Shown here: piece after piece, positions 52,208 to 60,632 of the stretch
Layout of the letters: each line of letters starts with the position of its first letter
Numbering within the stretch: the first letter of the stretch is position 1
Assembly (NCBI GenBank): GCA_046233135.1
Contig: JBJXHN010000002.1
Coordinates: forward strand, 868,001 to 932,000
Length of the DNA stretch: 64,000 nt
Direction: 5' to 3'
Origin: JBJXHN01 sp046233135
Lineage (GTDB): Bacteria > Pseudomonadota > Alphaproteobacteria > Rhodospirillales > Rhodospirillaceae
Made by a program: the position numbers and the translations under genes
The notes under the pieces: generated by a model
What the model was told of the DNA's origin: nothing
Database searches by the model: none
What the model saw: the letters and a program-made list of their open reading frames with translations, nothing else

Positions 52208-53410
52208 ATGTCGATCGTTGCCGCACGTCTGTCCGTGATCAAACCCTCTCCCACCATCGCGGTCACTACAAAGGCGGCCGAGCTGAAGGCTCAGGGCCGT
52301 GACGTGATCGGCCTGGGAGCGGGCGAGCCGGATTTCGATACCCCCGACCACATCAAGGAAGGGGCTATCGCCGCCATGGCGCGGGGCGAAACCAAGTACA
52401 CGGCGGTGCCGGGCTCGGTGGGGCTGCGCAAGGCGATCGTGGAAAAGCACAAGCGGGAAAACGGCCTGGAATACACGATCGACGAAGTCTCCGTGGGCTG
52501 CGGCGGCAAGCAGACGATCTACAACGCGCTGATGGCCACTCTGAACCCGGGCGAAGAAGTGATCGTGCCCGCGCCGTACTGGGTCAGCTATCCGGACATC
52601 ACCTTGCTGGCCGGCGGCGTGCCGGTGTTCATCCCCTGCGCCGAGGAAGACGGCTTCAAGCTGAAGCCCGAAGCCCTGGACGCGGCGATCACGCCGAAGA
52701 CCAAGTGGCTGGTGCTGAACAGCCCGTCCAACCCGACCGGCGCTGCCTATACGGCGGCGGACCTGAAGGCTCTGGCCGAAGTGCTGCTGAAGCATCCCCA
52801 TGTGTGGGTGATGACCGATGACATGTACGAACACCTGGTCTATGACGGCTTCGAATTCGCCACCATCGCCCAGGTGGAACCGGCCCTGAAGGACCGGACC
52901 CTGACCCTGAACGGGGTGTCCAAGTCCTTTGCCATGACCGGCTGGCGCGTGGGTTGGGCCTGCGGTCCGGCGGACGTGATCAAGGCGATGAACAAGATCC
53001 AGTCCCAGTCGACCACCCACACCTCGTCGATCAGCCAGGCGGCGGCGAAGGCGGCTCTGGAAGGCCCGATGGATTTCCTGAAGGACCGCAACGCGGTGTT
53101 CAAGCAGCGCCGCGATCTGGTGGTGGAAAAGCTGAACGCCTGCCCGGGCCTGTCCTGCCTGACGCCGGAAGGGGCGTTCTATGTCTACCCCTCCTGCGCC
53201 GGCACCATCGGCAAGACCACGCCGTCGGGCAAGCTGATCAGCAACGACACCGACTTCGTGACCGCCCTGCTGGAAGACGAAGGCGTGGCCGTGGTGCAGG
53301 GCGAGGCCTTCGGCCTGTCCCCCTACTTCCGCATCAGCTACGCCACCGCCACCACGGCGCTGGAAGAAGCCTGCGTGCGCATCAAGCGCTTCTGCGAAAG
53401 CCTGAAGTAA
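52208..53410 (+). CDS. aspC: aspartate/aromatic aminotransferase, class I
   Basis: 400 aa. Converts Asp + 2-oxoglutarate to oxaloacetate + Glu, often also aromatic amino acids. Motifs: GLGAGEPDFDTPDHIKEGA, TKYTAVPGSVGLRKAI, NSPSNPTGAAY, the PLP Lys239 in NGVSKSFAMTGWRVGW, and FRISYATA near the end (substrate carboxylate Arg). It belongs to the 1-gamma class common in alphaproteobacteria. The ATG was chosen for the family-typical MSIVAARLSVIKPSPT. Confidence 0.95.
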   Translation: MSIVAARLSVIKPSPTIAVTTKAAELKAQGRDVIGLGAGEPDFDTPDHIKEGAIAAMARGETKYTAVPGSVGLRKAIVEKHKRENGLEYTIDEVSVGCGGKQTIYNALMATLNPGEEVIVPAPYWVSYPDITLLAGGVPVFIPCAEEDGFKLKPEALDAAITPKTKWLVLNSPSNPTGAAYTAADLKALAEVLLKHPHVWVMTDDMYEHLVYDGFEFATIAQVEPALKDRTLTLNGVSKSFAMTGWRVGWACGPADVIKAMNKIQSQSTTHTSSISQAAAKAALEGPMDFLKDRNAVFKQRRDLVVEKLNACPGLSCLTPEGAFYVYPSCAGTIGKTTPSGKLISNDTDFVTALLEDEGVAVVQGEAFGLSPYFRISYATATTALEEACVRIKRFCESLK

Positions 53411-53439
53411 GGGGGGCCGCAGACCCCTATCGCGTCAGG

Positions 53440-53468
53440 AAAGGGCGTCCCTGCGGGGGCGCCCTTTT
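53440..53468 (+). terminator. terminator after aspC
   Basis: AAAGGGCG (53440-53447) pairs with CGCCCTTT (53460-53467), followed by TCTC. Confidence 0.85.
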
Positions 53469-53676
53469 CTCATGGCGATTTCAAAGGCGTCCCGTGGACT
53501 GAAAGGGCGGCCGCCGCGTCCTCGTGCGGCTCCCTTTCTCTTTGTCGCAGCTTTCTCCGCACACATGACAAAGAGTTAACATCCGGTTCAGCCGCCATTC
53601 AGGCGCAGTTCCCTACGGTATCCATGGATGCTTTCGGCGTCGGCCGAAAGCGGATTTGGTGCTTTGGGGGAAGACC

Positions 53677-55029
53677 ATGTTGACCATAAAACGTGCCCTG
53701 TGGGGCGTGCTGGCCGGGGCGTCCGTCCTGTGGCTGGTTTCCGATCCCAGCGTCCTTGATCGGGACACCTTTTTCGCCGTTCGGGGCGCCGCCGTTCAAT
53801 ACAGCGGCTTCATTGCCATCTGCTGCATGAGCGTTGCCATGATCCTCGCCCTGCGGCCCCGCTGGCCGGAGCGGTGGTTCGGCGGGCTGGACAAGATGTA
53901 CCGGCTGCACAAGTGGCTGGGCATCGCCGGCCTGATCTTTGCCGTCGTCCACTGGCTGTGGGCGCAGGGGCCGAAGTGGGCCATCGGCATGGGACTGCTG
54001 GAGCGTCCCCAGCGCGCCCCCCGCGTGCCCCCCGATACGGTGATCGAACAGACCCTGTCCAGCCTGCGCGGCACGGCGGAAGGCCTGGGCGAATGGGCGT
54101 TCTATGCCGCCGCCGCCCTGATCATTCTGGCCTTGATCAAGCTGTTCCCCTATCGTCAGGTGTTCAAGCTGCACCGGCTGCTTGCCGCGGCCTATCTGGT
54201 GCTGGCCTTCCATGCGGTGGTGCTGGTGAGCTTTCCGTATTGGACCACCCCCACCGGCCTGATCCTGGCGCCGCTGCTGGCCGGCGGTGTCTGGGCCGCC
54301 CTGGTGGTGCTATTCGGCCGGGTGGCCGCGTCGCGCAAGGTCACCGGCACCGTCGCCGACCTGCGGTACTATCCCGGCGTCCGTGCCCTTGAAACCCGCA
54401 TCCGCCTGCCGGACGGCTGGCCGGGCCATCGGGCGGGACAGTTCGCCTTCGCCACCGCCGATGGCGCTGAGGGTGCCCACCCCTATACCATCGCTTCGGC
54501 CTGGAACGAGGCGGACAAGGGCGTGACCTTCATCGTCAAGGAACTGGGCGACCACACCCGTCGTCTGCGGGAGCTGCTGCGGGTCGGCCAGGACGTGACC
54601 ATCGAAGGTCCCTACGGCTGTTTCACCTTCGACGACGACCGCCCGCACCAGATCTGGGTGGGCGGCGGCATCGGCATCACCCCCTTCGTCGCCCGCCTGC
54701 AAGAGATCGCGGCGGACATCGGCGAGGGCGGTATCCCGGCCGCCCGCACCATCCACCTGTTTCACAGCACCCGGGAATACGACCCCCAGGCCATCGCCCG
54801 CCTGACCGGCGCGGCCAAGGCAGCCGGGGTGACCCTGCATCTGCTGGTGGATGACCGGGACGGCCGGCTGGACGGAGCCCGTATCCGCGACGCCGTGCCC
54901 GACTGGCGGGACGCGAGCATCTGGTTCTGCGGTCCGGCCGCCTTCGGTCAGGCCCTGCGGGAAGATTTCGCCGAGTTGGGATTCCCCGTAAGGCGGCATT
55001 TCCATCAGGAACTGTTCGCCATGCGGTGA
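53677..55029 (+). CDS. ferric-reductase-like flavocytochrome with FNR domain
   Basis: 450 aa. The N-terminal half has six TM helices with heme-ligand histidines in KMYRLHKWLGIAGLIFAVVHWLW and KLHRLLAAAYLVLAFHAVVLV. The C-terminal half is a ferredoxin-NADP reductase module: FAD motif GQFAFATADGAEGAHPYTIAS, NAD(P) motif WVGGGIGITPF, and WFCGPAAFGQALRE. It should move electrons from cytoplasmic NAD(P)H through FAD and heme across the inner membrane to iron, oxygen or an unknown acceptor. The ATG with GGGGGAA upstream was chosen. Confidence 0.9.
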   Translation: MLTIKRALWGVLAGASVLWLVSDPSVLDRDTFFAVRGAAVQYSGFIAICCMSVAMILALRPRWPERWFGGLDKMYRLHKWLGIAGLIFAVVHWLWAQGPKWAIGMGLLERPQRAPRVPPDTVIEQTLSSLRGTAEGLGEWAFYAAAALIILALIKLFPYRQVFKLHRLLAAAYLVLAFHAVVLVSFPYWTTPTGLILAPLLAGGVWAALVVLFGRVAASRKVTGTVADLRYYPGVRALETRIRLPDGWPGHRAGQFAFATADGAEGAHPYTIASAWNEADKGVTFIVKELGDHTRRLRELLRVGQDVTIEGPYGCFTFDDDRPHQIWVGGGIGITPFVARLQEIAADIGEGGIPAARTIHLFHSTREYDPQAIARLTGAAKAAGVTLHLLVDDRDGRLDGARIRDAVPDWRDASIWFCGPAAFGQALREDFAELGFPVRRHFHQELFAMR

Positions 55030-55062
55030 GTATCCGAGGCAAGGCACGGTCCGGTCGGCGGC

Positions 55063-55098
55063 AACGGGGTGGGGCGAAGGTCCTGCCCCGTTCTTTTT
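55063..55098 (+). terminator. terminator after the ferric-reductase-like gene
   Basis: AACGGGG (55063-55069) pairs with CCCCGTT (55086-55092), followed by CTTTTTC. Confidence 0.8.
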
Positions 55099-55259
55099 CG
55101 GGTGGGGAGCCATGTGCCGTTAACCTTGTCCGTGACGTCCTTTTCCCTTGCCCAAAGACTCCGTGCCTGGGAGCATACGGGTCCCGCCGATGTTCCCCGG
55201 CCGAGCCGCCGGGTTGCGCACTTCGCGTCGACAAAATTCAATAACAGGGGAGCGAAACC

Positions 55260-57278
55260 ATGCCCGACAGAGCCTCCGCGCCGCGCGTGGCCGCGATCGT
55301 GGGTCCGTATGCCAGCGGCAAGACCAGCCTGCTGGAAAGCATCCTGCTGGCCACCGACGCCATCCATCGCAAGGGCAGCGTGGCCGATCACAACACCGTC
55401 GGCGACACCACGCCCGAGGCCCGGGAACGGGAAATGAGCGTGGAAGTGAATATCGCGGAGACGACCTATCTGAACGGTGCCTGGACCTTTCTGGATTGCC
55501 CCGGCTCGGTGGAATTCCTGCAGGATACCTGGAATGCCCTGATGGTCTGCGACGTGGCGGTGGTGGTCTGCGAACCCGATCCGGCCCGCGCGGTGATGCT
55601 GACGCCGCTGCTGAAGTTCCTGGACACGCGCGGCATTCCCCACATGATCTTCATCAACAAGATCGAAAACACCGAAACCCCCCTGCGCGAGATGATCGAG
55701 GCGTTGCAGTCGGTCTCCGACCGGCCGCTGGTGGCCCGCGAGATCCCCATCCGGGAAGAGGGCAAGGTGGTCGGCTATGTGGATCTGGTCAGCGAACGGG
55801 CCTACCGCTACAAGCCCGGCGAGGCCAGCGACCTGATCCAGATCCCCGATGCCCTGAAGGCCCGCGAGGAAGAAGAGCGCCAGGAACTGCTGGAGCATCT
55901 GGCCGACTTCGACGACTCCCTGCTGGAAGAGCTGCTGTCCGATACCGTCCCGCCGAAGACCGAGGTCTATGACTCCCTGACCAAGGATCTGGCCGAGGAC
56001 CTGGTGGTGCCGGTGTTCTTCGGCGGCGCCTTGCAGGACAACGGCATCCGCCGCCTGCTCAAGGCCCTGCGCCACGAAGCCCCGACCCTGGAAGAAACCC
56101 GAACCCGCCTGGGCCTGGAGGGCAGGGACCCGATGGTGCAGGTGTTCAAGACCCAGCACGTGGAACATATCGGCAAGCTGTCCCTGGCCCGGGTGTGGAC
56201 CGGCACGCTGAAGGACGGGCAGGCCCTGAACGGCGACAAGGTGGGCGGCCTGTTCAGCTATCCCGCAGGTCAGCAGGCCAAGGCGGCAGAGGCCACCGCC
56301 GGCGCGGTGGTCGGCCTGGGCCGCCTGGAAGGGACGGAGACGGGCGCCTTGTTGAACGGCGATCTGGTCGCCGACAAGCCCGAGCCGCTTTCACCGCTGT
56401 TCGCGCTGGCCTTGCATCCCGTGAAGCAGGGGGACGACGTCAAGCTGACCGCCTCGGTCGCCAAGCTGTGCGAGGAAGATCCCTCGCTGCGGCTGGAGCA
56501 GGATCCGGATACGGGCGAGCTGCTGCTGTGGGGCCAGGGGGATATCCATCTTCAGGTGGCGGTGATGCGGCTGGCCCGCCAGTTCCATGTGGAGGTGACC
56601 ACCGAGCGGCCGCAGGTGCCCTATAAGGAAACCATCCGCAAATCCACCAGCCAGCAGGGCCGCTTCAAGCGCCAGTCCGGCGGCCACGGCCAGTTCGGCG
56701 ACGTGCATCTGAACATCGCCCCGCAGCCGCGCGGTGCGGGCTTCGCCTTTGCCGAGACGGTGACCGGTGGCGCGGTGCCCAAGCAGTTTTTCCCGGCGGT
56801 GGAACAGGGGGTGGTCGAGTCCTGCAAGCGCGGCCCCCTGGGCTTTGCGGTGGTGGACCTGGTGGTGACCCTGACCGACGGCAGCTACCATGTGGTGGAC
56901 AGTTCGGAACAGTCCTTCAAGACGGCGGCCCAGATCGCCATGCGTGACGGCCTCGCGGCCTGTGAGCCGGTGCTGCTGGAGCCGATCCTGAAGGTGGAGA
57001 TCAGCGTGCCGACCGAGGCCACCAGCCGCGCCCAGCGCGCGCTGTCCACCCGGCGCGGCCAGATCCTGGGCTTCACTCCGCGCGATGGCTGGAGCGGCTG
57101 GGATCTGGTGCAGGGCTACCTGCCCCAGTCGGAAATGCACGACCTGATCATCGAGCTGCGTTCGGCGACCATGGGCGTGGGGACCTTCAGCTGGGCCTTC
57201 GACCACCTGCAGGAACTGACCGGCCGTCAGGCCGAGCAGGTGATCGAAGAGCGCAAGGCGCATCTGTCCGCATCGTAA
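55260..57278 (+). CDS. EF-G-like translational GTPase paralogue
   Basis: 672 aa. P-loop GPYASGKTSLLESIL is intact, but the G3 motif reads DCPGS instead of DTPGH, losing the catalytic His, and G4 reads NKIE instead of NKMD. The remaining EF-G domains are present: VFKTQHVEHIGKLSLARVWTGTLKDG (II), LLLWGQGDIHLQVAVMRLAR (III), GQFGDVHLNIAPQPRGAGF (IV), PILKVEISVPTE (V). It is the FusA2/EF-G-like group rather than the housekeeping FusA, which is normally beside rps genes. It may have a nonstandard ribosome or stress role with slow or no GTP hydrolysis. AGGGGAGC precedes the ATG. Confidence 0.88.
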   Translation: MPDRASAPRVAAIVGPYASGKTSLLESILLATDAIHRKGSVADHNTVGDTTPEAREREMSVEVNIAETTYLNGAWTFLDCPGSVEFLQDTWNALMVCDVAVVVCEPDPARAVMLTPLLKFLDTRGIPHMIFINKIENTETPLREMIEALQSVSDRPLVAREIPIREEGKVVGYVDLVSERAYRYKPGEASDLIQIPDALKAREEEERQELLEHLADFDDSLLEELLSDTVPPKTEVYDSLTKDLAEDLVVPVFFGGALQDNGIRRLLKALRHEAPTLEETRTRLGLEGRDPMVQVFKTQHVEHIGKLSLARVWTGTLKDGQALNGDKVGGLFSYPAGQQAKAAEATAGAVVGLGRLEGTETGALLNGDLVADKPEPLSPLFALALHPVKQGDDVKLTASVAKLCEEDPSLRLEQDPDTGELLLWGQGDIHLQVAVMRLARQFHVEVTTERPQVPYKETIRKSTSQQGRFKRQSGGHGQFGDVHLNIAPQPRGAGFAFAETVTGGAVPKQFFPAVEQGVVESCKRGPLGFAVVDLVVTLTDGSYHVVDSSEQSFKTAAQIAMRDGLAACEPVLLEPILKVEISVPTEATSRAQRALSTRRGQILGFTPRDGWSGWDLVQGYLPQSEMHDLIIELRSATMGVGTFSWAFDHLQELTGRQAEQVIEERKAHLSAS

Positions 57279-57304
57279 CGCCGGCCGGTCCAGCCGAGTT
57301 CCGG

Positions 57305-57341
57305 TCCCCCGCGCTGCCCAAGAGGGCAGGCGGGGGTTTTT
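57305..57341 (+). terminator. terminator after the EF-G-like gene
   Basis: CCCCCGCGCTGCCC (about 57306-57319) pairs with GGGCAGGCGGGGG (about 57324-57336), followed by TTTTT. It marks the end of host genes before the phage module. Confidence 0.9.
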
Positions 57342-57351
57342 ATGTGTTTCT

Positions 57352-57395
57352 CAATGACAAAAAGACATTGAGATGTTGATGTTGTTTTGTCATTG
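57352..57395. promoter_or_regulatory. inverted repeat at the left edge of the phage module
   Basis: CAATGACAAAA (57352-57362) and TTTTGTCATTG (57385-57395) are perfect 11-bp inverted arms. TCAATG/CATTGA (57351-57356, 57366-57371) forms a second, nested pair. The region is AT-rich and lies just upstream of the first phage gene, so it is a candidate phage operator or attachment-site-proximal element. Confidence 0.5.
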
Positions 57396-57431
57396 TTCTC
57401 CGGTATCGTATCCGAGCCGGAGGACAGCGCC

Positions 57432-58235
57432 TTGATCGACACGCGTGCCTATCTGCAATACGCCGATCCCCGAACCCGCGCCTGGTGGGCGGCGGTGCTG
57501 CGGGAAGATCTGGACGAGGCCTTCAGCCTGAACCTGCTGACCCTGCGTGATGACCTGCTGCGCCGCCGCTCCGGTGCCGTGGCGCGGGCGCGCACCCGGT
57601 TGGAGGGATTGCGCAAGGCCGCCAAGGCTCTGCCCGCGGGCGGCCTTGCCCGCACCCGGCTGGAGCGCAAGGCGGAGCTGGTCGCGGCCCTGGAAGGGGA
57701 GCTGGACAAGGGGGGCATGTTCTCCGACGACTCCGGCCCGACCCCGGAGACGGCTGTCCGGCGCCGGAATGGCGATCCGATCCGCTCCCTTTACGAAAGC
57801 GGGGTGCTGGATGATGCGGAAGCCCAGGCCGCCATGCGGCTGCGCAAGGTGTTCGAAAGCGTCGCCGCACCGGTGATGACCCGGACGTCGCGCTGGGACG
57901 GCGTGCCCGGGGCCGGTCATCCCTCGGGCTCCGGGCAGCGGACCGAACTGCTGGGGGCCGAACTGGCCGCAGAGCATGCGGCCACCTACCTGCCCTGGAC
58001 CCGGACCGTCGCAGGGTGGACCCGGCGGGGGCGCTATCGGCCCCTGGATCTGATCCTGGACGTGGTGGTCATGGAACTGGCCATCGAACCGGCCCGCCGC
58101 AAGCACGGCTGCCGGGCCTCTACCGCCAAGGCCGATGTCAAGGAGGCCTTGGCGCTGTATGCCAAAATGGTCGGGCTGGGCCGCTACGGAAGGCTGCGTA
58201 AAAAAGGCGTTGACCTTGTTGGCTGTCGGGTGTAA
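57432..58235 (+). CDS. phage protein, DUF6456-like C-terminus
   Basis: 267 aa from a TTG start with GGAGGA seven bases upstream. The N-terminal half is charged and Arg-rich (LRDDLLRRRSGAVARARTRLEGLRKAAKAL). The C-terminal half (SLYESGVLDDAEAQAAMRLRKVFESV ... YRPLDLILDVVVMELAIEPARRKHG ... EALALYAKMVGL) resembles, by eye, DUF6456-type proteins with a helix-turn-helix, often found as regulators. Immediately upstream of terminase, where late regulators or HNH genes often lie. Function is not established. Confidence 0.55.
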   Translation: MIDTRAYLQYADPRTRAWWAAVLREDLDEAFSLNLLTLRDDLLRRRSGAVARARTRLEGLRKAAKALPAGGLARTRLERKAELVAALEGELDKGGMFSDDSGPTPETAVRRRNGDPIRSLYESGVLDDAEAQAAMRLRKVFESVAAPVMTRTSRWDGVPGAGHPSGSGQRTELLGAELAAEHAATYLPWTRTVAGWTRRGRYRPLDLILDVVVMELAIEPARRKHGCRASTAKADVKEALALYAKMVGLGRYGRLRKKGVDLVGCRV

Positions 58236-58257
58236 TGTCGTTTCAACATCAAATGTG

Positions 58258-58286
58258 TGGGCGCCTCGCAAGGGGCGCCTTTTTTG
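58258..58286 (+). terminator. hairpin between the DUF6456-like gene and small terminase
   Basis: GGCGCC (58260-58265) pairs with GGCGCC (58274-58279), loop TCGCAAGG, followed by TTTTTTG. A good intrinsic terminator inside the phage module; it separates the first gene from the terminase operon. Confidence 0.85.
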
Positions 58287-58304
58287 TGTGCGGGGGTGTT
58301 CGTA

Positions 58305-59021
58305 GTGCGCAAACGTAGGATCGGAAATCCGTCGGAACCGGCGCTGAGTGACAAGGAGCGCCGGTTTGTCGAAGCCTATCTGGACAACGGCCGCAGTGGG
58401 GCGAAGGCCTGGCGCGCGGTCTTCGGTCCGTCGAAGCATCCGCGCGTGGACAGCCAGAAGGCCGCCCATCTGTTGAAGACTGACAGGGTGGCTGCCGCGC
58501 TCGACGCGGCGGATGCGCGCAACGAGGCCCGGACCCAAGCGCTGATCGAACGATACGCCCTGAGCGAAGAACGGATCTTGCAGGAACTGGCGTCGCTGGC
58601 CTTCGCATCGTCCCTGGATGTCATGCGCATTCAGGAAGACGGCACGGCGGTCATCGACCTGACCGGCCTGGACCGCCGCGAAGCCGCCGCCATCGCCGAA
58701 GTGACGGTCGACGAATACATGGAAGGGCGCGGTCCGGATGCGCGTCCGGTCAAGCGGGTGCGGGTCAAGCTGGCCGACAAGCTGCGGGCGCTGAACATGC
58801 TGGGCCAGCGGCTTGGCTTGTGGCGGCGAACCCTGGACGTGAAATGCGAAGACGGTGCGGCCAAGGTGGATGGCGGCGGCCTGTCGGCCCTGCTGGAGGA
58901 AGCCGCCCGTCTGGCTGCGGTGGCGGCCGACAAGGCCCGGCATGAGCAGGCGGAGACGACCGCCAAAGCCCTGCCCGGGCAGGGACCCGATGATGGCGCC
59001 CGGCGCGACCCGCAGTCCTGA
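58305..59021 (+). CDS. terS: terminase small subunit
   Basis: 238 aa. Recognises the phage packaging site and stimulates TerL. LSDKERRFVEAYLDNGRSGAKAWRAVFGPS is the Terminase_2 N-terminal HTH; a helical oligomerisation region follows (SEERILQELASLAF) and a mixed C-terminal beta region with LADKLRALNMLGQRLGLW. A GTG start fits the GGGGGT upstream. It overlaps the large subunit gene by about 29 bases. Confidence 0.85.
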   Translation: MRKRRIGNPSEPALSDKERRFVEAYLDNGRSGAKAWRAVFGPSKHPRVDSQKAAHLLKTDRVAAALDAADARNEARTQALIERYALSEERILQELASLAFASSLDVMRIQEDGTAVIDLTGLDRREAAAIAEVTVDEYMEGRGPDARPVKRVRVKLADKLRALNMLGQRLGLWRRTLDVKCEDGAAKVDGGGLSALLEEAARLAAVAADKARHEQAETTAKALPGQGPDDGARRDPQS

Positions 59022-60516
59022 CCTGGACGGCGCCGTCCTGGGCACCTACGGCCGGCTGCGGGACCTCTGGCGGCGCGATCCGGTGCTCTATGCCCGCCAG
59101 CGGCTGGGCCTGAACCCCACCGGGCAGCAGGCCATGCTGCTGGAGGCGGTCGCCCCCCCGGGGGCCAAGGTCAGTGTCCGGGCCGGCCACGGGGTGGGCA
59201 AGACGACAGCGACCGGGGCGGCCATCTGGTGGCACCTGGAATGCTTCGATTACGCCAAGATCCCCTGTACCGCGCCCACGGCCAGCCAGTTGGAACAGAT
59301 CCTGTGGTCTGAACTCGCCCGCCTGCGCCGTCAGGCCGATGAGGTCGCGGTCCGCCTGGAACTGCCCGAGGCCCTGTATTTATCGGTTCTGTTCGATTTT
59401 TCGCGCCGGGCCATCACCGACCGGGGGGCGCCCCGGGAATGGTTCGCCGTGGCCCGCACGGCGCGCCGCGACCAGCCCGACGCCTTGCAGGGGTTCCATG
59501 CCGGCGAGGTGGACATCACCGTGGATGGCACCGCGCGGGCCATCGATCCGGCGACCCTGGCCGATGCCGGCGGTGCCAGCCTGATGTTCGTGATCGAGGA
59601 AGCTTCCGGCGTTCCCGACGCGGTGTTCGAGGTGGCCGAAGGTGCCCTGTCCAGTCCCGGCGCCCGGCTGCTGATGGTCGGCAACCCGACCCGCAACACC
59701 GGCTTCTTCGCCCGCTCCCACAAAAGCGAGCGGGCCGGCTACACCACGCTGCGCTTCCGCTGCGCCGACAGCCCGCTGGTCGATCCCGGCTACCGCGCCG
59801 GCCTGGTGCGCAAGTACGGCGCGGAGTCCAATGTGGTGCGGGTGCGCGCCGACGGTCAGTTTCCGCGTCAGGACGACGATGTGCTGATCCCGGTGGAAGC
59901 CGCCGAGGCAGCCCTGGATCGCCCGCCCCGGACCGAGGAGGGAAGCCAGCGCCGGCTGGGGGTGGACGTGGCGCGCTTCGGTGACGACCGCACCGTCTTC
60001 CTGCTGCGCTGCGGTCCGGTGGTGGAAGCGCTGGAAACCACCAGTGGCCGCGACACCATGGCCGTGGCCGGGCAGGCCGGCCGGCTCGCCCAGGCATGGC
60101 GGGCCGACACCCTGTATGTGGACGAGATCGGCATCGGGGCCGGCGTGGTCGATCGCCTGCGGGAAGAAGGGCTGCCGGTGGTTGCCGTCAATGTGGCCCA
60201 CACGGCCCCGCCCCGGGAGACAGGCAAGGAGCAGGGGCGCCTGCTGCGCGACCACCTGTGGCTAACCCTGCGGGGCTGGCTGCGCGACGAAGCGCCCTGT
60301 CTGGCCGGTGCGGGGGTCTCGCGGGATCTGGCGCAGGATCTGGCCGGGGAACTGGCCAGCGTGCGCTATGCCTTCGACGGCTCCGGCCGGGTGGTGATCG
60401 AAAGCAAGGACGCGATGAAGCGGCGGGGGCTGCGCAGCCCCGATCTGGCCGATGCCCTGGCTCTGACATTCCATGCCGGGGCGCCGCCGACGCGGGTGAC
60501 GCGCCTGCGGTGGTGA
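58993..60516 (+). CDS. terL: terminase large subunit
   Basis: 507 aa. ATPase and endonuclease that packages phage DNA. Walker A VRAGHGVGKTTATGA (about residues 55-70), Walker B LMFVIEEASGVP (about 193-204), coupling motif GNPTRNTG, and RNase H-like nuclease acidic residues in LGVDVARFGDDRT and YVDEIGIGAGVVDRL, ending DLADALALTFHAG. An ATG one codon earlier is possible; I chose the one with a 7-base spacing from AGGGA. Confidence 0.92.
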   Translation: MAPGATRSPDLDGAVLGTYGRLRDLWRRDPVLYARQRLGLNPTGQQAMLLEAVAPPGAKVSVRAGHGVGKTTATGAAIWWHLECFDYAKIPCTAPTASQLEQILWSELARLRRQADEVAVRLELPEALYLSVLFDFSRRAITDRGAPREWFAVARTARRDQPDALQGFHAGEVDITVDGTARAIDPATLADAGGASLMFVIEEASGVPDAVFEVAEGALSSPGARLLMVGNPTRNTGFFARSHKSERAGYTTLRFRCADSPLVDPGYRAGLVRKYGAESNVVRVRADGQFPRQDDDVLIPVEAAEAALDRPPRTEEGSQRRLGVDVARFGDDRTVFLLRCGPVVEALETTSGRDTMAVAGQAGRLAQAWRADTLYVDEIGIGAGVVDRLREEGLPVVAVNVAHTAPPRETGKEQGRLLRDHLWLTLRGWLRDEAPCLAGAGVSRDLAQDLAGELASVRYAFDGSGRVVIESKDAMKRRGLRSPDLADALALTFHAGAPPTRVTRLRW

Positions 60517-60531
60517 AACCCCATCGGGGGT

Positions 60532-60606
60532 CCGGGGGAGCCGCTGCTCCCCCGGCACTTGTTTTTATTTTTTAAGTGAAGTGCTGGAGGGGCTTGGCCC
60601 CTCCAG
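60532..60606 (+). terminator. strong terminator plus second hairpin between terL and the portal gene
   Basis: CCGGGGGAGC (60532-60541), loop CGCT, GCTCCCCCGG (60546-60555), then CACTTGTTTTTATTTTTT: a perfect 10-bp stem with long T-run. Next, CTGGAGGGG-CTTGG-CCCCTCCAG (60584-60606). This is unusual within an expected continuous late phage operon. Confidence 0.88.
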
Positions 60607-60632
60607 ACCTCCCATGAGAGGAGCTTGGAGCG

